Assembly: GCA_903877125.1 (NCBI GenBank)
Contig: CAIRCM010000030.1
Span: 1-35,518, forward strand
Length of the DNA stretch: 35,518 nt
Reading direction: 5' to 3'
DNA from: an uncultured Acetobacteraceae bacterium
Lineage (GTDB): Bacteria > Pseudomonadota > Alphaproteobacteria > Acetobacterales > Acetobacteraceae
Below, in pieces: positions 33,521 to 35,518 of this stretch (positions within the stretch are counted from its first letter, which is position 1; each line of letters opens with the position of its first letter). A program made the translations under genes and the position numbers. The notes beneath the pieces are model-generated. The model had not been told where the DNA came from. It made no database searches and was given only the letters and a program-made list of their open reading frames with translations.

Positions 33521-34140
33521 GGATCGTCGCGATCGACGGGCCGGCCGCCGCGGGAAAAGGCACGCTGGCACGCCGGTTGGCCGCCGCGTTGGGTCTGCCT
33601 TATCTGGATACCGGGCTGCTGTATCGGGCGGTCGGACGTCTGGTGCTGGATGCTGGCGGCGACCCGCACGATCCGGCGATGGCGGAGGCCGCGGCTCGGC
33701 GTCTCGATCCAAGCGACCTCGGCCGGGCGGATTTGCGCGGACCCGCCGCGGATGCCGCGGCCTCGGGCGTTGCGGCCATCCCTGGGGTGCGGGCGGCGCT
33801 GCTGGATTTTCAGCGGGGGTTCGCGACCAAGGGCGGGGCAGTTCTGGATGGGCGCGACATCGGCACGGTCATTTTCCCGGACGCGCCGGTGAAGCTGTTC
33901 GTTACCGCGTCGCCGGCGGAACGCGCGCGGCGGCGGTGGCTGGAGTTGCGCGGCAAAGGGAGCGATGCCGACCTCGCGACGGTCGAGCGCGACATGCGCG
34001 CGCGCGACGAGCGTGATTCCGCCCGGTCCGCCGCGCCGCTGAAACCGGCTGACGATGCGGTGGTGATCGATACGTCGGACCTGGATGCCGAGGCAGCGTT
34101 TCAGGCGGCGTTGGCGGTGGTGCGGGATCGGCTGGGGTGA
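33517..34140 (+). CDS. cmk: Cytidylate kinase
   Basis: The 207-residue kinase phosphorylates CMP and dCMP. It has the P-loop GPAAAGKGT (8-16), the substrate loop [24 protein letters not shown] and an Arg-rich lid ([13 protein letters not shown]). The start is a GTG at 33517 overlapping the aroA stop. In related genomes cmk is followed directly by rpsA; here a toxin-antitoxin pair intervenes. Confidence 0.94.
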   Translation: MRIVAIDGPAAAGKGTLARRLAAALGLPYLDTGLLYRAVGRLVLDAGGDPHDPAMAEAAARRLDPSDLGRADLRGPAADAAASGVAAIPGVRAALLDFQRGFATKGGAVLDGRDIGTVIFPDAPVKLFVTASPAERARRRWLELRGKGSDADLATVERDMRARDERDSARSAAPLKPADDAVVIDTSDLDAEAAFQAALAVVRDRLG

Positions 34141-34158
34141 TTTTGCTTGCTATGGTTG

Positions 34159-34180
34159 ACCTGACCAACTAACCTGACCA
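34159..34180 (+). repeat. Direct repeats ACCTGACCA upstream of the antitoxin
   Basis: ACCTGACCA occurs at 34159-34167 and 34172-34180, a 13-nt period. It may be an operator for the Phd-type antitoxin or chance; no dyad symmetry was found between the copies. Confidence 0.35.
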
Positions 34181-34186
34181 GATAAA

Positions 34187-34210
34187 TTTTCGGTTTGGCC
34201 GAAGATTTTT
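34187..34210 (+). terminator. Candidate terminator after cmk
   Basis: TTCGG (34189-34193) and CCGAA (34199-34203) form a short stem, extended by T-G and T-A pairs, followed by TTTTT (34206-34210). It lies between cmk and the antitoxin gene and may separate their transcripts. Confidence 0.5.
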
Positions 34211-34218
34211 CGATCGCG

Positions 34219-34233
34219 TTAACCCTTCGTTAA
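34219..34233. promoter_or_regulatory. CtrA-type box at the antitoxin promoter
   Basis: TTAA (34219-34222), seven bases, TTAA (34230-34233), followed by CC, is a perfect TTAA-N7-TTAAC site. It is also a pair of CGTTAACC direct repeats with an 11-nt period. It ends 13 nt before the antitoxin ATG and next to its AAGG ribosome site (34236-34239), so binding there could repress rather than activate, or it may be the Phd operator. Confidence 0.6.
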
Positions 34234-34246
34234 CCAAGGTGCGGTT

Positions 34247-34477
34247 ATGACGGAAATCATGAACCTGTACGACGCCAAAGCGCAGCTATCCCGTCTTGTC
34301 GACCGCGCCGCGGCCGGGGAGGAGATCATGATTGCCCGCGCGGGGAAGCCGATCGTGCGGCTTGTGCCGGTCGAGGAAGCGTTGCCGCGTCAGCCGGGGT
34401 TGCTCAAGGGCCTTGTGATTCCGGACGCGCTGTTCGCGCCGCTGGCTGAGGATGAACTGGAAGATTGGGAGTCGTGA
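34247..34477 (+). CDS. Phd/YefM-family antitoxin
   Basis: The 76-residue protein has the Phd/YefM N-terminal DNA-binding pattern MNLYDAKAQLSRLVDRAAAGEE followed by IARAGKPIVRLVP, and an acidic C terminus (LAEDELEDWES) that would neutralise the toxin. Such antitoxins repress their own operon. The ATG at 34247 has AAGG at seven bases; a second ATG at 34259 (NLYDAK) is possible. Its stop overlaps the toxin GTG as GTGA. Confidence 0.9.
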   Translation: MTEIMNLYDAKAQLSRLVDRAAAGEEIMIARAGKPIVRLVPVEEALPRQPGLLKGLVIPDALFAPLAEDELEDWES

Positions 34478-34869
34478 AGCTGCTGCTCGATACCCATGCG
34501 CTGGTGTGGTGGTGGACGGACGATGCCCGCTTGCCGGCTGCGGCGCGGGCGGCGATCGCGGCGCCGAGCAACATCGTGCATGTCAGCGCGGTTTCGGCTT
34601 GGGAGATCGCGACGAAGCACCGTGTCGGCACATGGCCCGAGGTTGAGCAGTTGATCGCGGAATTTTCCTCTTTGTTGCGGCGGTCGCGGTTTTACCCGCT
34701 GACGATTGCCATGGAGCATGCGCAGCGGGCCGGCGGCCTGGCTGGGCCGCATCGGGATCCGTTCGACAGGATGTTGATCGCGCAGGCGGGTCTTGAGTCC
34801 CTGCCCGTGGTGACCGCCGATCCGGTATTCGCGGCGTACGGGGTGCCGGTCATTTGGGACGCCGCCTGA
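34474..34869 (+). CDS. VapC-like PIN-domain toxin
   Basis: The 131-residue PIN-domain ribonuclease has the acidic residues expected for metal-dependent cleavage: D6 (LLLDTHAL), E44 (SAWEIATK), D95/D98 (HRDPFDRM) and D116 (TADPVF). VapC-type toxins cut tRNA or rRNA and halt translation. The GTG at 34474 overlaps the antitoxin stop, the usual order. It sits directly before rpsA, separating it from cmk. Confidence 0.9.
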   Translation: MKLLLDTHALVWWWTDDARLPAAARAAIAAPSNIVHVSAVSAWEIATKHRVGTWPEVEQLIAEFSSLLRRSRFYPLTIAMEHAQRAGGLAGPHRDPFDRMLIAQAGLESLPVVTADPVFAAYGVPVIWDAA

Positions 34870-34897
34870 TTGGCGTCACATGACACGGTCGTTTCTC

Positions 34898-34925
34898 TTG
34901 ACATCCCCACTGCCCGGCGTATGTG
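34898..34925 (+). promoter_or_regulatory. Candidate sigma-70 promoter of rpsA
   Basis: A perfect -35 box TTGACA (34898-34903) is followed after 16 nt by TATGTG (34920-34925), a partial -10. Transcription would start near 34932 and give a leader of about 115 nt for rpsA. Confidence 0.5.
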
Positions 34926-34944
34926 ACATTCCATCTTCAACCGA

Positions 34945-34963
34945 CCTGTGCCCTCGGCACGGG
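34945..34963 (+). promoter_or_regulatory. Leader hairpin upstream of rpsA
   Basis: CCTGTGCC (34945-34952) pairs with GGCACGGG (34956-34963) around a CTC loop, with one G-U pair. No T-run follows. It lies in the expected leader of rpsA and could be involved in autogenous control by S1, which is known for rpsA in other bacteria; that link is inference. Confidence 0.4.
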
Positions 34964-35048
34964 TAAGTCGTGCTTTCCGGTCGGCAAGCGCGCAATCCAC
35001 GGCATCCCGGGGCCAGACCCGGACCTCCGTAACGGAACAAAAAGACAC

Positions 35049-35518
35049 ATGGCTCTATCCGCCACCGCCCGGGCCCCAGCGCCCGCGCAAGACCATTTCA
35101 TGGGTGAAGATTTCGCGTCCCTGCTGGACGAAACCCTCGGCAAAGACACCGGCTTCGACGGCTCCGTCGTCACCGGCCGCATCGTCCGCCTCACCGACGA
35201 CTATGCTGTCGTCGACGTCGGTCTGAAGTCCGAGGGCCGCGTTGCTCTCAAGGAATTCGGCCCCCCCGGTTCCATTCCCGACATCAAGCCCGGCGACACC
35301 GTTGAGCTGTATGTCGAGCGGTATGAAGACCGCGACGGTTCCATCGTCCTGTCGCGCGAGAAGGCTCGGCGCGAGGAAGCTTGGACCAACCTCGAAAAAG
35401 CGTTCGAAGCGCAGAAGCGCGTGGACGGCACGATCTATGGCCGGGTCAAGGGCGGCTTCACCGTCGACCTCGGCGGCGCCGTGGCGTTCCTGCCGGGTTC
35501 GCAGGTCGATATCCGCCC
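35049..35518 (+). CDS. rpsA: 30S ribosomal protein S1, 5' part (runs off window)
   Basis: The frame from the ATG at 35049 is open to the window end (156 complete codons) and encodes the start of ribosomal protein S1. It includes the first S1 RNA-binding domain (GSVVTGRIVRLTDDYAVVDVGLKSEGRV) and the beginning of a second (VDGTIYGRVKGGFTVDLGGAVAFLPGSQVD). S1 recruits mRNA to the 30S subunit. An in-frame ATG at 35100 (MGEDFASLL) is an alternative start; neither has a strong ribosome site, as is common for S1 genes. The position after aroA-cmk supports the call. Confidence 0.93.
   Translation, partial: MALSATARAPAPAQDHFMGEDFASLLDETLGKDTGFDGSVVTGRIVRLTDDYAVVDVGLKSEGRVALKEFGPPGSIPDIKPGDTVELYVERYEDRDGSIVLSREKARREEAWTNLEKAFEAQKRVDGTIYGRVKGGFTVDLGGAVAFLPGSQVDIR

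Noticed and set aside
32500-34140. A 546-codon frame ending in cmk that could suggest an aroA/cmk fusion
   Set aside because: Only the last 207 codons match cytidylate kinase; the upstream part is a shadow of aroA and the GTGA overlap gives a normal cmk start.

Overview
The window is about 35.5 kb of GC-rich DNA with dense coding, short gaps, many ATGA/GTGA/TTGA stop-start overlaps and frequent GTG or TTG starts. It looks like an Alphaproteobacterium, most likely Rhodospirillales/Acetobacteraceae. The main support is the order FYDLN zinc-ribbon gene / aroA / cmk / rpsA at the right end and two perfect CtrA-type boxes (TTAA-N7-TTAA). The lineage is inferred from gene content, not from a 16S gene or a search.

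Layout. (1) 1-8292, envelope or exopolysaccharide-like genes: a secreted beta-helix protein (-), then a coupled + strand set (GT4 glycosyltransferase, FemAB/CelD-like acetyltransferase, unknown bitopic membrane protein). Facing it is a coupled - strand set (zinc alcohol dehydrogenase, NAD-sugar epimerase, DUF218/YdcF protein, second FemAB/CelD-like protein). (2) 8396-9113, an MNT/HEPN pair. (3) 9153-11647, nicotinamidase and a dihydroorotate-dehydrogenase-like flavoprotein (-), divergent from a sirtuin (+). (4) 11648-12122, the only gap over 300 nt, holding two copies of a palindromic repeat. (5) 12123-15475, rpiA and an M19 dipeptidase (-), then map and radC (+). (6) 15627-24099, a full potassium operon: a 27-aa micro-ORF, kdpF, kdpA, kdpB, kdpC, kdpD, kdpE and a PtsN-like EIIA gene. 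(7) 24086-26209, two divergent glycosyltransferases (GT4 and a GT9 heptosyltransferase-like protein). (8) 26243-31718, a small anchored protein, an LLM-type oxidoreductase, a CHASE3/GAF-like/GGDEF protein, a PhyH dioxygenase, an exported truncated haemoglobin with a His-rich tail and a second DUF218 protein. (9) 31720-35518, the FYDLN gene, aroA, cmk, a Phd/VapC toxin-antitoxin pair, and the 5' part of rpsA, which runs off the window.

How parts may work together. Kdp is a high-affinity K+ ATPase with its own sensor and regulator, and the PtsN-like gene at its end suggests a local link between phosphotransfer and K+ uptake. The sirtuin releases nicotinamide, which the divergent nicotinamidase would deamidate. 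The CtrA boxes lie upstream of the diguanylate cyclase and of the Phd antitoxin, suggesting that the cell-cycle/motility regulator reads both.

The points most worth checking are the CtrA boxes, the hairpins that bury the ribosome binding sites of radC and of the first kdp ORF, the kdp micro-ORF, the PtsN-like gene in the kdp operon, the exported globin and the unknown bitopic protein. No tRNA, rRNA, CRISPR array, prophage or insertion-sequence transposase was seen.
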